Source of the DNA: Blasia pusilla
Taxonomy: Eukaryota > Marchantiophyta > Marchantiopsida > Blasiales
DNA: 64,000 nucleotides
NCBI GenBank assembly: GCA_050084515.1
Contig: CM114273.1
Location: 23,436,001-23,500,000 of the forward strand
Reading direction: 5' to 3'
The position numbers were made by a program, and so were the translations under genes. Below are positions 33,401 to 46,549 of this stretch, in pieces. Position 1 is the first letter of the stretch. Each line of letters starts with the position of its first letter. The notes under the pieces are model-generated. The model was not told the DNA's origin. It saw only the letters and a list, made by a program, of their open reading frames with translations, and did not search any database.

Positions 33401-34289
33401 TCATTATCCATCTCCGCGTCATGTCATGCATGCCAACATGGCATCTTCATCCCCATGAGATGGATTCACGCCTTCCCTTACTACGTTAACCTGCAGCGAC
33501 AGTACACCGCTGGTGCACGAAGTTACGAATATGGCGGTGGGGCCTGAATCCGGATAACGGGCAAGATTTAGGGTGACGCGGGTGTGTCTCACACGAAGCG
33601 CACATTTAATGCCGAGGCCGCAGGGTTTAACGCTAGGCGTGTTCCTACTTCCACAGTGCACCTTCACACTCCGCTATGGAGTAAGAGGAGGACGACGAAG
33701 GGCTCAGAGGGGTTCTTTTATCGGTAGTGAGCGCTGCAAAGAGGCCCGCAAATTAAGGCTGGCAGGAAACGCGAAGTACTGGCAGTGGGAGCGGTAGGAA
33801 GCTTCCGTAAAGCGGGCCATTGCTGAGAGAGAGATTCATTCGGATGTGGCAAAGTAGGTCACAAGTCGAGGTGGTGTGTTCTCAGACTTGAGCTTGCATT
33901 GAAGACGATGGTGGCCGTCGTCTGCAGTCTACCAGCAGCCCTCTCCTCCTTCCTTTACTGCCCACCATCATGTGATTCTGGTGCTTGCACCTAAAGAGCA
34001 TTGACTTGGGGGTTGTGACTCCTCACATCTCGCTCTCGCTGTGTCTGTGTCCCTTACTAACAGACGGATTTTTTCATCCGCTCCTCCATTAACAGAGCCA
34101 TTTCTGATGAGAGGCGACCTGGGGTTGGAGGTTGTGATGATGAAAGAAATTCTTCCGTAGGAGACGAGCAGGGTTCCTTTTGATCCGGCCGATCATCATA
34201 CCCGTCTGGGATGAGGAGGGGTGGTGTGGGGGTTTGAGGTCGAGGCAATGCACAATCGAATACTTGAATCTTATATAAGGTAGAGGTAG
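33401..34289 (+). promoter_or_regulatory. Upstream region of the LRR-SAPS gene
   Basis: GC rises from about 33420 and stays high to the start codon, as at the other host genes. No sure TATA box; 'cttatataaggt' at 34270-34281 lies only ~10 bases before the ATG and is probably too close. The transcription start is unknown. Confidence 0.4.
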
Positions 34290-37200
34290 ATGGAGAGGGA
34301 CGGTGTGGAAGTTGAGGCGGTCGAGATGAATGCGGAAGAGAATGGCAATGGGGATGGAGGAGCGTTCAATGTCGAGGTAAACGGTGACACTAGTGACGAT
34401 GACGGGCCGGAACCTGGACTCGCCTGTGAAGAGTTTGGCGCCGAAGCTTCTGGCGGTGACAGCGGGGATGATGAAAGTGTGGATGAGGGGGAATTCCCCT
34501 CTCCGGCAGAGAATGGTATGGATGCGGACGCCACTGGCGATCCTGAGCTGAAGAAGAAGAAGAAGAAGAAAAAAAAGAAAAAGGTAGCAGCTCCTTTCTC
34601 TCCTCGTCACTTCAATCCCCCAGCGTGGAAATTATCTTGCGACGGGCCCTTAGATTTCTGGCGTCACTATGGTCAATTTCACTACTGTTTGAGAACCGAT
34701 CTGTCATGTGGGGCCTTCCATCGTTCACATTCCATTCCATCTTCGGGATCCCTGGAGTCTGCACATCATACTTCACGGTCGTTCGGGAATTCGGTCAATT
34801 CGGACAGGCAGAGATCCGAGTAGTGCCTATCATTGCCTTGCGACCGTAGAAGACAAAGACAGAGCCGGGTTGATGGTCTAGTCCACCGGTCGGATTTCAC
34901 ACTTCGAGGCTTGGAGACTCTTCATGGCATTAAGGAGATTTTCAGCTTTCGTGTTGGCCTTTGATTCTTCCGAGTTTGAACCCTGGAGCATTGCATAATC
35001 AACCAGATTTCAAATTTCAAGGCTTTGGGACACTCCATGATGTGAAGGTGATTTGTTTCTTTAGCGAAGGCGCCTTGGATTTTTCCAAGTTTTAACCCGG
35101 GAGCCTAATTAAATCACGCATATGTCAGATACACAGGTTCTCTCTCTCTAGCATTGGTCATCCACGGCCTCTTTAGGGGACATCAATTATCTGGGTTTGG
35201 AAGAAAGATTTTGGAAATGCTTGAGTTGCATTGGTTCTGCTTCCAATTCTCAGGAAGGCGAATAATGCACAAATCTGCTGTTGTCGTGTCGTAAGTTTAA
35301 GAGCATTAAAGCTTCCACCTCCGAAATCAAATTAATCTCTGCTGTGACAGAGCAGAAGATGGTTTTCCCGTAGCATCTCCTTGGTAGTTTTTGAGCCACT
35401 TGGAGTTGGGCAATAGAGAAACTCAGACTTTGCTCAAACTTTCTAAGAAATTTTTTTTGGCCTTAGGATGGTAGGTTAAGCTGCTTTGTGGAGATTCAAC
35501 GGTAGTTTTGCTACAAAATGACGCATTGCGCTTCAATCCGCGGTTGTCTTGTAGCATTATTTTTAGACCAACAATTTCTTTAGGTTGAAGGTTTGGAGCT
35601 TTCTTCATCTCGCCTGTGATGTCAACCAGCACAAAATACTCCTCCAGCTCCACTGTGTTGATGAACTTCTCAGTCAATGGAACTAGTGTTGGGAGAAAAT
35701 TCTGATTTTGCTGTGACTTCGAGGTGGTGTTCTTTGCAATTTAGAGGGCGTGGGGAAATTTTGATTTTATCAGGATGGACTTGAAAGTTTGATAGATCTT
35801 TTGTCTCGTCTTTAATGTCTAAGTGCTCAAGCTTCTCTTGTAGTGAGATCTCTTTGATGGATTCCTGCCAAGGAGAGTTGGACAGTCAAGAAACTTCTAG
35901 CTGTGCTTTTGTTTTTTTTTGGACATCTGAGGGTTGGAAGCCAGTGTGGCTGGGAAGGCTTTAGAAAAGTTGCGGGCAACAAGTATGGTAGGGTTTAAAG
36001 TGCTTGGGAAAGCCTTAAATGGAGACCTTGGGAGCCTTGGGGGGACCCTGATGGCTCTGACTTTTACTGGTTGTGATTCCCATACATACTAATGTTCTCA
36101 CATACGATTCCTTTGGCACAGATCCTACTTTTGCTGGTGAACCAATTGTGAATTAGGTTTCAGGACATGACACTGGATGGCCCTTACCTTTTCCTAATGA
36201 GAAGTACAGAACACAGACACTACAAGGGTTTTGCACAAATTTATAGTATTTTACTCTAGAAGGGCTGTTTGGTGCTGACAATACAGTAGAAATTTCTAGC
36301 TGTCATGGAGGTCAATGCTAAAGCTGGAGTATCTTGGGTGGCTTATTAGACCCAATTTGTAACCATATGAGTAGGGAGGTTTGTGAGGTTTCATAATCTC
36401 TCGTAATCAAGGAAGAGTACAAAGTTGTGAAGTCAAGCAACTTGACTTTGAAATCTTCTGGTCATCTCTGCTGTGTTGGAGTGAGTATTTCACCTGCAGT
36501 TACAAATTTGAGGTGCTATGTTTTATGTCATGTGAGAAATTTTCCCTTGTGCTTATGAAGTGTTGCCTGCTCTCTGATTGTAGCTTTGTTGATAATTCTT
36601 TGTGTGCGTGAAATTAGTAGAAGAAAAAGAAGATCGTGAAGGAAGCAGGAGAACAGAATCAATTTGCCTCATTAGAGGCATTAATGCTGCAACCTGATAT
36701 TGCAGATAAGAGGTATATGCTCTGTAAATCCTGCGTGTCTCTTTTTTAAGATTCTGAGGTCTTGTTTGTTGATCTGACGCGTGCAATGACGGATGCTGTT
36801 GTCCTTATGCTTTAGCTGTTAATGTGGAGTGTTCCAGCTGCCTGCTTTAAGAGTGGAGTGTATAATAGGTCTGTGGTAATTCCTTATCAAGGAATACTAG
36901 ATTGATAGCTCCAACTCAGTCAGAATGCACAAGCATTCTGACTGAAAGTTGGTACGTAGTAGAGTTGCCTTGTGAGCAAAACCTCTCTGTTCTTCTGAAA
37001 CTAGGTATGCAAAGAGGGATCCAAATGAAGTCAATGATGGCAGATAATTGTTTAAGAAGTGAAAGTTCAAAGAACACTAAGCCTTTTCTCTCAGTGTATC
37101 TGTGCCATGTATGCTAGGTGCTGAGTCTCATCATGACTGTCACTCGCAACAATGAGCAGCTTATGGATTCTAATCCATTTAAGATTTAATGAGTTGAGAG

Positions 37201-40200
37201 AAAGAGGGAAGGTAATTAGAGCTGCCCAAAGCGAAAGAAGATCAGATGTGTAAACATAAATGAAGTTGGGATGAAAGACTCCAAGAAATGGAAGCGGTGC
37301 ATGTTTTATGGATCATGACTCTGGGTGTTTGCAGGTACTCGGCTTGTCTCGAGTCCATGCGGAATGACAACTCCCTCTTATGGATGCAACTAAACAGATG
37401 CCGAATCACTGACAAGAGAGCTCGTAAGGTAACCAAATATCATGCTCTATACTTTCTATCCTTACCATTATTATTGGCATGTTTGTCACATTATTATTTT
37501 TGGCATGTGGTCTGGCACTATGTTCACAATATGTGACCATAGTCGGTTTCTTGTCTTAGCCTAGTCAATTTTGACTTTGGAGAGTTTGGACCCTCCTTCA
37601 AGTTTGGGAGTCCAGAGACACATTTGGAATGTTAAGGCTGTTCATATTTTCCTTATCTATTTGTAGTCTTACAACATCTTTACAAGAGCTAAATACAATT
37701 TTCCTGTGAGAGTAAGCTTTGAGAGGAAACATGGCTTGTTGCAGGGGTTAATCCATTACGTGAATGGGCATCTTTCCTGCCAATATGTCAAGAACTTCAC
37801 CGTCACAACATCTGATGACCTTAGTTTCTTCTTCTTATTGTGCAGCTCTTTTCAGCTCTGAAAGAAAACAACACGCTGACCAGCTTGGATCTGTCTGAGA
37901 ATCTCTTGACAGACGACAGTATTCAGTTTCTGATGGGTGTGCTGGCAGTTGGATCTGCCCCAAATCTTATATATGTTGATGTTCGTGGCAACCCAATTTC
38001 TGAGAAAAGTCAGGAGGTTCTTGGTCGCCTGCATAATCTCCGAAAACATCTGAAGGTTGATATACTTTCCTTTTAAAGAGTGCAGCTTATACTGTGTTTC
38101 TAAATGGTCTGCTGCCTTGGTTTTTAAATATTAGGAGAGAGCCTGAGGAAGTCTGCAAGTTGCAATTTTGTTCTTTCTAGTACTCCAACATCTAATTTTA
38201 GCGAGTCATTTCCATGATGGTCTAGGAGTCCAAATGACGTTTTACTATTTAATATTTTTATCTGATGCCAGATAGTTAATGGTTCTGGATGCCAGTCTTC
38301 ATAAGGTTGGCATCTAGCATCTTATCTGTGAAAAACTTTGGAAACTACTTACTGGTTAACCCATCCCCATCCTAGGATATGCGAATCAAATTGTAGAGGA
38401 GACTTTCTCCAACTTCAGTCTCATGCGGATCACTGTTGTTTGGAAGGTGGACTTTGACATGGACGTGACTGAAGAGTCGAGTGGAACAGAACCAGTAGGA
38501 TCAGATGATGACTGGTTGGAAGGTTATCCTAGGAGCAAGTGGATGGAGGGCTGCACTGAAAGTGGATCAAACTGGGTCCAGGAAGAGAATCCCGTTACCA
38601 ATCAATTTAAAGCAACCAATCCTCAAGCCCTCCAAGAAAAGGCAATCCCAGAAACTCCCCAACTTGTCAATTCATGTCTTATTTGTTGAACAAGAGACAC
38701 ATCCGGGGATTCAAATGTGGCATCTCTGCAATTGGTGGAAGGCGCAGGTCCCAAGTATCCTGTGCTTTCATAACCCAAGCAACTATCACTCACAGTCAAT
38801 ACTTTTAATTTCCGACTCAATAATTTATTGTCTCAAAACAATCTTCAATTGTCTTCAATTTTTCTATCGCTAACAACTTGCATTTCGTGCAGGTAGAGGA
38901 TGCTCTTTTATCCATCAAGAAAAGTTCTGCGAAGTTGAATGTCTCAGAACTGGCAAGCAGCTTGAGAGAAATTATTATAAATATTTCACAGCAGTTGTAT
39001 CATTACCGTGGGAAAGGCAATGACTGGACAACTTTAGACAAGCTACCTAAGGTTATTCTTTTCTCTATCACCATCTCTAGATCCAAGCCGTGGCAGATCA
39101 TCTGCTCTATTGACTCCAATACCACCATTACTTGTCAAATTAATTTTTTGCTTACATTTTAAGTCGTCTGACTTCAATACTAGTGCCCTTGGTCCAGAAC
39201 TTGTGATTACCTATTGGTTGAGAAGTAATCCTGCATTCAGGAATAATTAGCAGAGAAGTTTCGGTAAATTGGGATCAGTTCTCGTTAGGGAGCAAATCTT
39301 GACCTTTGACTGATTATGTTTTGATAAGTTGGTGGTCATTTGCGTACAGGGATTGCCATTCTTGCTGGAAAATTTTGGAACATTCTTGACTGTGCTGGAT
39401 ATGAGTCCTAAGCCAATTTTGTGCCAGAGAAAAGTTGAAGAGCAATCCGCAGGCTTACATCGTATAGCCTTGGTTGAGCTGCTCAATCTTCTGCTGGTTC
39501 CAATATGTCCATGTATTGAACATGAGTTGTTGGAGAAGTCAACACCTCCCAGGCTTGTGAGCCTATTTTTCCAGTTTCCATGGAACAGCATTATACAGGG
39601 AGCGGTGTTTCGTTCTTTGCAGGTACAGGAGCAACCAAATATTCCCTTATGTTGATAAGTACTTTGTATGTGAGCTTATGCAGATTTCCTTCTTCTACTG
39701 GAGCAGAATCTGGTTAGGATATTTCTAAGGATCAAATATAGGCTATCTGAAATGTTCATTCTATCCATGTTGAGTCTAAATGTAGTCAGCAGTTCAAGAG
39801 GGAATGCTACTCTATAGGCTCATTGTAGGAAGGCTTGCAATCTTCTTCAGATTGAAGCTCAACTGTACTCCTCGTAATTAATATTGCCTGCAACATTTTT
39901 ACTAGAAACAAGAGGTGGAAGCAGAGTAAAATTATCTGCTGAATTTCTATTTCATGGCTGATATGCAGGGTATGTTGAGTAAGCCGAGTCTCCGCACTAA
40001 AGTCTTAGAGGGAAGTGATGGCCTGGTAACACTTCTCACAAAGACAGGAGCGGAATGTGCTGAACTTCCCATGGGGAAGCGACCTGGGTGAGTGCTCTTT
40101 TGAAATGAGACTTCACTAGTGTGGTGGTGTCAGCCTAAGCATTCTGATTGTGAAGCGGTTTTGGTAGTGTGCTTTACCATAGTCTTTACTTGCCCAGAAA

Positions 40201-41742
40201 GTGCCACTTTCCATATTCTATTCAGCAGTCTCTTCTGATGTCAGCTTCAAATGACTCAAGTGTTCTCCCTGTTAAAAGCTGTATGAGTTGGTCTTAGAAT
40301 GTGTATCTATGGCCTTCTTGCGTGTATGAAAAGACTTCTGAGGTGAGACTAAAACTGGTTGTGAATATCGTTGTTGGACGTGGGGTTGTAGGTATGGCGG
40401 TTACATCGTGAGACTGTCCAGAGAAATTGAGTATATTGCAGACAAGGAAGCAGAACTTAGGGTAAGTAACACTCCCATCAGACCCTGCTATGTCTATGAG
40501 TTTAGAGGGTGTGATTTGTGTTTTAAATGTCAGCTGGGTGTGGTTACTGCATCAGGTAGGTTACTTTCTGCAGTTACTGCATCAGGTAGGTTAAGAACAT
40601 GACTAACATGGCTCTTTAAGGTGAGATGGCCACTCCAATTGGGAATTTGACAGACAGAACTACCATCTGGTGGTTTTGACCAAGCAAATTGTGGCCATGG
40701 TTTACTGACTTGCAAAGCCTAATTTTCCAAAGGAGAGATATGGGATTACTACTTCAGAGATCCTGAATTATAACCTTTTTTTTGTCAAGAAGAAGCAGCT
40801 TCTGTCACTCCAATAACATACTTTTGGACCTTTCTTGTGATTGCAGAAGTGGCTCTCTCATCATGAAGAATGGGTTAAGTATACTGGACCAGGTGGGGCC
40901 TTCAGAAAGTTGATGGCAGAACAAACAGGGCACTTGGGAGGTCCCAAACCTGCTCTTGCACGATCAGTCACCTCCTTTTTTCAGAACGACGATAGCCGGA
41001 CAACATCTACTTTGGAGCAGCTTAGAGGACTTTTCCTTCCGTAAGTCTCACTGCCCATTTGTGGCAGTATCATGTCCATTTGCATCATCTCCCTCAGCAA
41101 TATTTTATTTAATTGCCTGCAGCACTGCAAATCAGTGCACATCTTGAGCTCCTCACATGCAAGGCAAGAGGCAAGGTTGTCTCATTTGCTGCTGCATTCT
41201 TCCAGATACTCCTGGACATTTGCTTTTGGGTTTTCTCTGCTTGTTTCTATCAGTTTCCTTGCACAGTTGTTTGAACCCACTTGTTTAAGAGAGTGTCAAT
41301 CCTCTCCTGCTCTTCCATGCTCTTCCAACTGTTCATCTCTCTTCTCTCTGGTGAGGGAGACATTGTCCAGCTCTATGATTGTTCTGATTCTTGTTCTACA
41401 CTCTTCTCTGGGGAACAAGGCTTTCAGTGCATATTATCCCCTGCCAGTTAGGCCATGGCTTTTTCTGGTTTTCTTGGGCATCCTCTCTCACATGCTGTGT
41501 TCTGTCCAATTGCACCAGGGGCTGATGCTGGATGGTTGAAACATGGATGTATCTTTCTACTTGTGCACTTTCAACTCACCTGGATGGTTGAAACATGGAT
41601 GCATCTTTCTACTTGTGCACTTTCCACTCACCTGGACGGGGATCTTACTAGGACATCAAGGGGTTTCATTCCATCTTCGTGTTCACCCATTGACAATAGC
41701 TGTGTAGAAGATTTTGGATTCCTTGACCAGATCTTCAGGTGA
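34290..41742 (+). CDS. Leucine-rich repeat plus SAPS-domain protein (PP6 regulatory-subunit-like)
   Basis: SAPS proteins are regulatory subunits of Sit4/PP6 phosphatases. Exons read here: 34290-34583, 36621-36712, 37335-37428, 37846-38055, 38447-38734 (tentative), 38893-39051, 39350-39622, 39969-40087, 40392-40461, 40847-41040; phases join. Exon 1 encodes an acidic N-terminus (GDTSDDDGPEP, DDESVDEGEF) and ends in eleven Lys. Exons 3-4 hold RNI-type leucine-rich repeats (LLWMQLNRCRIT, LTSLDLSENLLTDDSIQFL, LIYVDVRGNPIS). Exons 6-10 resemble SAPS: LHRIALVELLNLLL, LVSLFFQFPWNSIIQ, RPGYGGYIVRLSREIEYI. The last exon is unresolved: the downstream stop at 41742, an 82-bp intron giving a short tail that stops at 41146, or a TAG at 41449 are all possible. 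A TGA at 38687 lies within the tentative linker exon. Confidence 0.75.
41528..41630 (+). repeat. 51-bp tandem duplication near the 3' end of the LRR-SAPS gene
   Basis: A unit containing 'atggttgaaacatggatg' and 'tttctacttgtgcacttt' is present twice, 51 bases apart, with two base differences. 51 is a multiple of three, so it would keep frame if exonic, but it could equally be intron or 3' UTR. Confidence 0.8.
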
Positions 41743-41821
41743 GTGATGGTTTCAATGGTGTCAGCTGAGAAGCAGACTCGACACAATTCTTTTTTGTAAT
41801 CCTATCCACCAACTCCAATCA

Positions 41822-41827
41822 AATAAA
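41822..41827 (+). terminator. Candidate polyadenylation signal AATAAA
   Basis: AATAAA at 41822-41827, about 80 bases after the last open frame of the LRR-SAPS gene and followed by a T-rich stretch. Its place is right for the 3' end of this transcript. Confidence 0.5.
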
Positions 41828-41829
41828 GG

Positions 41830-44355
41830 TTTAGGATTGTCTCTGAAATTTGAACTCATTTTTGCAAATTGCCATGTGCGCTTTCTTTAGACTGGAGGAC
41901 GTGTATCAACCCAAAATGAGGGGTACATGACACGAAAAAGGAAATGCTCCCAAACCATGTTTGATGTCTCTACTCCATTGCAATGGTAATCCATCTCCTT
42001 ACTCCAACCCTCATCCACAAATTTTCCCACAAACTTGTAGTCCTTGGACACTATGATGGAAAGGTTGAAGCTGGTGGTTGATGCTAGGAACCACCCTACA
42101 GCACTGTTTCTAACCTTCCATCATAGAAGTTACCTATCTACAGAAAACACTTGGATCAACCTCGCATGATCTCTACACATTTTTGAAGTAGGCAACTTGC
42201 ATCATGCAAACAATAACAGTGGACAACGCACATCTCTCAATCATACCTCTTAGATGCTGTCATGTGACTTGTAGGTTGTGCATCACTACTTGATAGAGAC
42301 GTGATGAGCATGTTTAAGAGTGATGGAGTCATCCTAGCTAGAGAAAGTGAAGATTTACTGCAGTGCTAAAGTGAAGAAACATACTGCTAGGCAAGCCATG
42401 AGATGGGTTCTGCAACCCATGAGATACGGTGTTGAAAGTGAAGCCGTCATATAATTTATTTTCTCGATAAGGTATGGGCAATGTTTGGAGTAGTGCTTTG
42501 AAGTGCGTGAGAGTGCTCTAAAGTGAGTCTTTCTATAATTTCAACTTCAATGAGTTAGTCTTTACTCATCCATCAAGTTTGAGATAGGCACTAGTAGATT
42601 GAGTTGAAATATCACACATCTAAACAACGATTGAAGCAGTGGCATTTTACTGCCAATAGCCCTTTTTTCTTCTTGAGAATTAACCAGTACCCAAGTTGCT
42701 TCCCCTGTTTACATCGCGTGTTTTCATTCCAATTATGTCATGTACTTGAACTCCCAAACATTTGCGTCAAAAATATTCATCTTGCTGACATACTATACAA
42801 CCCTAAGTGATGATTCATAGGAAGTATTCATCTTGCCTTAATATCTATATTTGTAAGGGAGGTAATTTTTAAGGGAGAGCTTGGTGGTGACACCTCTATG
42901 GTCAAGGTGAACTATCAAATAATTGTAAATCTTAATTTTGCAATTATTAATTTTGCTATCATACTTGGCATGGGTATCTTAAGAGTTACCAAGTATTGAA
43001 GAAGAGTGTGATCACACATCATGCCATGTCACCAAATGAATTTTGTTTGGAATACATGGATGGAAGAATGCCAAACTTTGATGGGAAAATTTCAAATGTT
43101 AACACCTTGGGTTTTTAGAATTTAATAATGTACTTTCTTTTATTCTCCATGATTGTTATTTTTGGAATTCATGAGTATGAGATATTGCATATATTACATG
43201 CATACTTGAACAAATTTTTCAAATAATGATAGCACACTAAAAAAGTCCCAAAAGAAAAGTAGAAAAGTCAAATTCAATTGTGAAAACATAAATTCAACGG
43301 GAAAGAGAATATAGTAATGTGCATTAATTTTTCAATAGTAACATTTCTTGATCTTTTATTGACCAAAATTTCCATCATCTCTACTTCTTGTTGAAGATTC
43401 CCAAATTTTTTTCCTTGGATTTCATAATTCCTACTATCCTTTTTTCTATAGCCATAATTTTTCCTATCTCTTTTCTAGTGTTAAGATTCTTCCTCCATAC
43501 ATAGCCATATAGATTTTAAACTCTTATAACTAAAAAATAAATTTATGAATAAGGCTTGATCCGTCTCATCACAAATTTTTACGAGTTTCTAATAATTGAT
43601 TTACACTCTTTTCTAACATCAATTTTATGTATTCAATACTTTGAGAACACTTCTTGAGATATCTATAAAATATCTAATTTTATTTCTCTTTCTTAAGTGC
43701 TTTCTTTATCAACGGTGAATTAGTAAAGAGATATTGTTAAGAATAGATACAAAAATATAACAACAGCTCTCCTTAGATTAAAATAAATTATAGAAAAAAT
43801 CAGTAGTTCTAAAATTTTCTTTGGATAGGAGAAGAATTTTTTTAATAAGCATATTATCCATTTAAATATATTCATAAAATTTATGTATTTTTAATTACAT
43901 TATTTAATTTTATTCAATTAATCTTACATAAATATTTAATATTTATGAGAAATCATATGAAATGCTTCCTCATTATTTTGACTAGTTAGCATGCCAATGC
44001 TTGCGCACAAAAATGAAATTTTTTTGTAATCTACAAATATTTTTAAATTTCAAAGTTGAAATATAACCTCCAATTTCTTAAATCTTAAAGGAATAATAAC
44101 ACTCCACTCCCCTAAATAATTCCATTGCTCAATGAAAGTTTAAATAATACTCCACTTCCCTAAACAACTCCGACACTCCATAAAAGCTTAAGTAATATTT
44201 TCTCCTTCCCCTTCTCCACTCCTCCCACCAAAATGATATCCACAAACTAAATCATTATTTTATCCAAATTAATTAAATAATTTTCCTCTACCATTCAAAT
44301 TTACTTTCATTCCCAAAATATTAAATGTGAATCAAGAGACAAAAGTATACTCTTA
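41830..44355. other. AT-rich intergenic DNA
   Basis: No gene is recognised. At 43982-43985, CTAG preceded by A and followed on the plus strand by 'ttagcatgccaatgct' reads on the minus strand as a hairpin (AGCAT-TGGC-ATGCT), two bases and CTAG before a T, a plausible Helitron 3' end. The stretch 44100-44330 resembles, in reverse orientation, parts of 28370-28650, so both may belong to one old repeat family. Confidence 0.4.
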
Positions 44356-44359
44356 TTAC

Positions 44360-44860
44360 TACTTTATCTTATTATTTAATTATTTTGTCTTATTATGCAT
44401 CTACAAGATTATGTCTGTCCCTAGGATGGACATGTATGAGCATGCCCAAATACCTATAACCTGCACTCGAGCCTGTCAAGCCTGTAATGTAGACCTAAGT
44501 TGGTTGTCTTATTATTTAATTTTTTTGTCTTATTATGCATATACAAGATTGCACACGGACAAAGTCCATGTTCGCGGACTTATGTTTGTCCCTAGGATGG
44601 ACATGTACATGCAGCCTTGAATACCTACAGCTTGTACTCGAGCCCGTCAAGCCAATAATGTAGACCCAGGTTCGTTGACCCACCACCCATTTTGTAGCCT
44701 GCATGAAGCCCACGCGCTGCCTGCTGGGTGGATTGGGCCCTTATTGGGTGGGCTCAGTCTTGCAACTGAGCCTGCAGAAGGTCCGCGCATGGTTTGTAGT
44801 TGAGCTCGCAGAGCGTGCATGGTAGCCATGCAGGCTCAACTAGGGACCCTGCATGGGCGA
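44360..44860. mobile_element. Small TIR element, copy 1, with a flanking partial copy
   Basis: From about 44544 the sequence reads 'attgcacacggacaaagtcc', then 'ggacttatgtttgtcccta' and a GC-rich body to about 44860. This is the same start as the complete copy at 57963-58341. To its left, 44360-44505 is a partial copy that shares the flank 'cttattatttaatt' and the 'tgtccctaggatggacatgta' block, so flank and element head were duplicated in tandem. Non-coding. Confidence 0.65.
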
Positions 44861-46540
44861 GAGGCCGTCATTAAAATATTCTCCATATGCCATGTGTCTC
44901 TTTTTTTCTTTCAAAAAAAAAAAGATCCTCCTTACATATTTTTTTATCAAGACTTATCCAGATCTTAATCATAAGATTATATACCTTTTATCCTTTCCAA
45001 ATAAAATTCATACAAGAAATTTTGAATGGAAATTTTTTCTATGCATCATTATGAAACTAGTTTAGTCTATATAAGGATTCTAGATTCAATGTCATTCTAT
45101 CTTTATCAATCTTAAAAAGAATAACTATTTAGTTTTCTTGAAGGATTTGTAACTTGCAAGGTATTTATGGGTATATTTTAGAAACCTAATCTTTATGGAA
45201 TGTAACTGATTGAGGTTATATTAAATAAAAAAGAGTCATTTTTAACTAAGGTTCTAATATTAATGAAGATGGAATCTAATTCAAACAATTATGTGGTAAA
45301 ATATTGAAATTAGATGAAACTATTATATATATATTGTAGAAGATGTGATGTATGAAAATTAGTGTCCAAAAATAGAATACGCAAAGAGTTGGCATAAAAT
45401 AATAATATATTTCAATTATTAAAGAGTGACTATCATTTACATAATATGACACTTATTCATAAATCAATATTTTGTGTTAATTTTTCGGACAATGAAGGAA
45501 ACTACTTTCAAACAAATGTACGTCAAAACAACTATAAACTATATATAATTTTTTATGACATCTTAGTAGTATTTGAATGATGAAGATCTCTTGGTCTTTT
45601 ATATCCTTTATCCAAAATGTCTACATGAGGAAATATGTAGATTTTTTTAAATGGAAAAATATTTCAAATATAACATGAATTTAGTTGAGAAGTAATCTTG
45701 ATATTGCTTTCTTAAATTGAGACTAGAGGGAGAAGAAAATTTGGTATCTTCATATAAAATATCCCATTAGAAGGCAAGTTGTTTTGTAGTTACACTTCAA
45801 AGCAAAATAGGTCAGCAAAGAGAAAAAAATAGATACAAAGTTGAAATAGGGAAGTCTATTTAAATAAAAAATATTTTTGGAATATATATTCAGAAGAAGA
45901 AATTTTAAATGTGATGTAACATACGTATTTAATAAATAAAAAACTTAAAATAAAATTCATATGAAGATATTAGAAAAGGTTTTCAAATAAGAAAAAAGCC
46001 TAGTCTTTGGTTTGACATGCTTTCTTCATACTTCAAATAATAACCATAAGAAGTTTGATATTAAATCATGAAGTTATATATCTTCTTGTATTAGAAAAGT
46101 CAATATTTTTCTAAAAAATTATGGTTGTGATATTTGACAAAGAGAAAATATTCAATTAAAAATACATTTAACGAGGATTATTAGCATGGCACTGCCTGAT
46201 ATACGAATATAGAATCTAGAAAGGGATGAATAAGGATTTTCATCCATAATATCAAGAGAGGACAATAAGAGGAATATTCAAAATTTTGTAGTGAAATTTT
46301 GTTTGGAATGTTTAAATGACAACTTCAAGTTGTTACATGAATTATGATGAATAAACATTCTATGAAAGAGCCTACCAAGTGGATGTTCCTCGAGATGATG
46401 GAACAAATTTGCATCATGAAGTGGTCGATTCTAATGCTCATCTAGCTTCTTTCCTGCAAGCATAAAATATAATAAGACATTACCTACAAAGATTCATTCA
46501 TGATTGATATATTGCTAATTTTACACGATGCATACATGGT
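44861..46540. other. AT-rich spacer
   Basis: Very AT-rich, without open frames or recognisable motifs. An early copia gag or leader could be hidden here but I cannot support it. Confidence 0.35.
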
Positions 46541-46549
46541 GATTATTCT

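Noticed and set aside
34089-34610. 173-codon open frame on the minus strand opposite exon 1 of the LRR-SAPS gene
   Set aside because: It is the complement of an acidic, Lys-repeat exon; the Leu-rich run at its start comes from reading the AAG repeat backwards. No domain.
41072-41539. 155-codon frame after exon 10 of the LRR-SAPS gene as part of the protein
   Set aside because: The Leu/Ser-rich composition looks like a T-rich intron or 3' UTR; it would need a 57-bp intron and shows no SAPS similarity.
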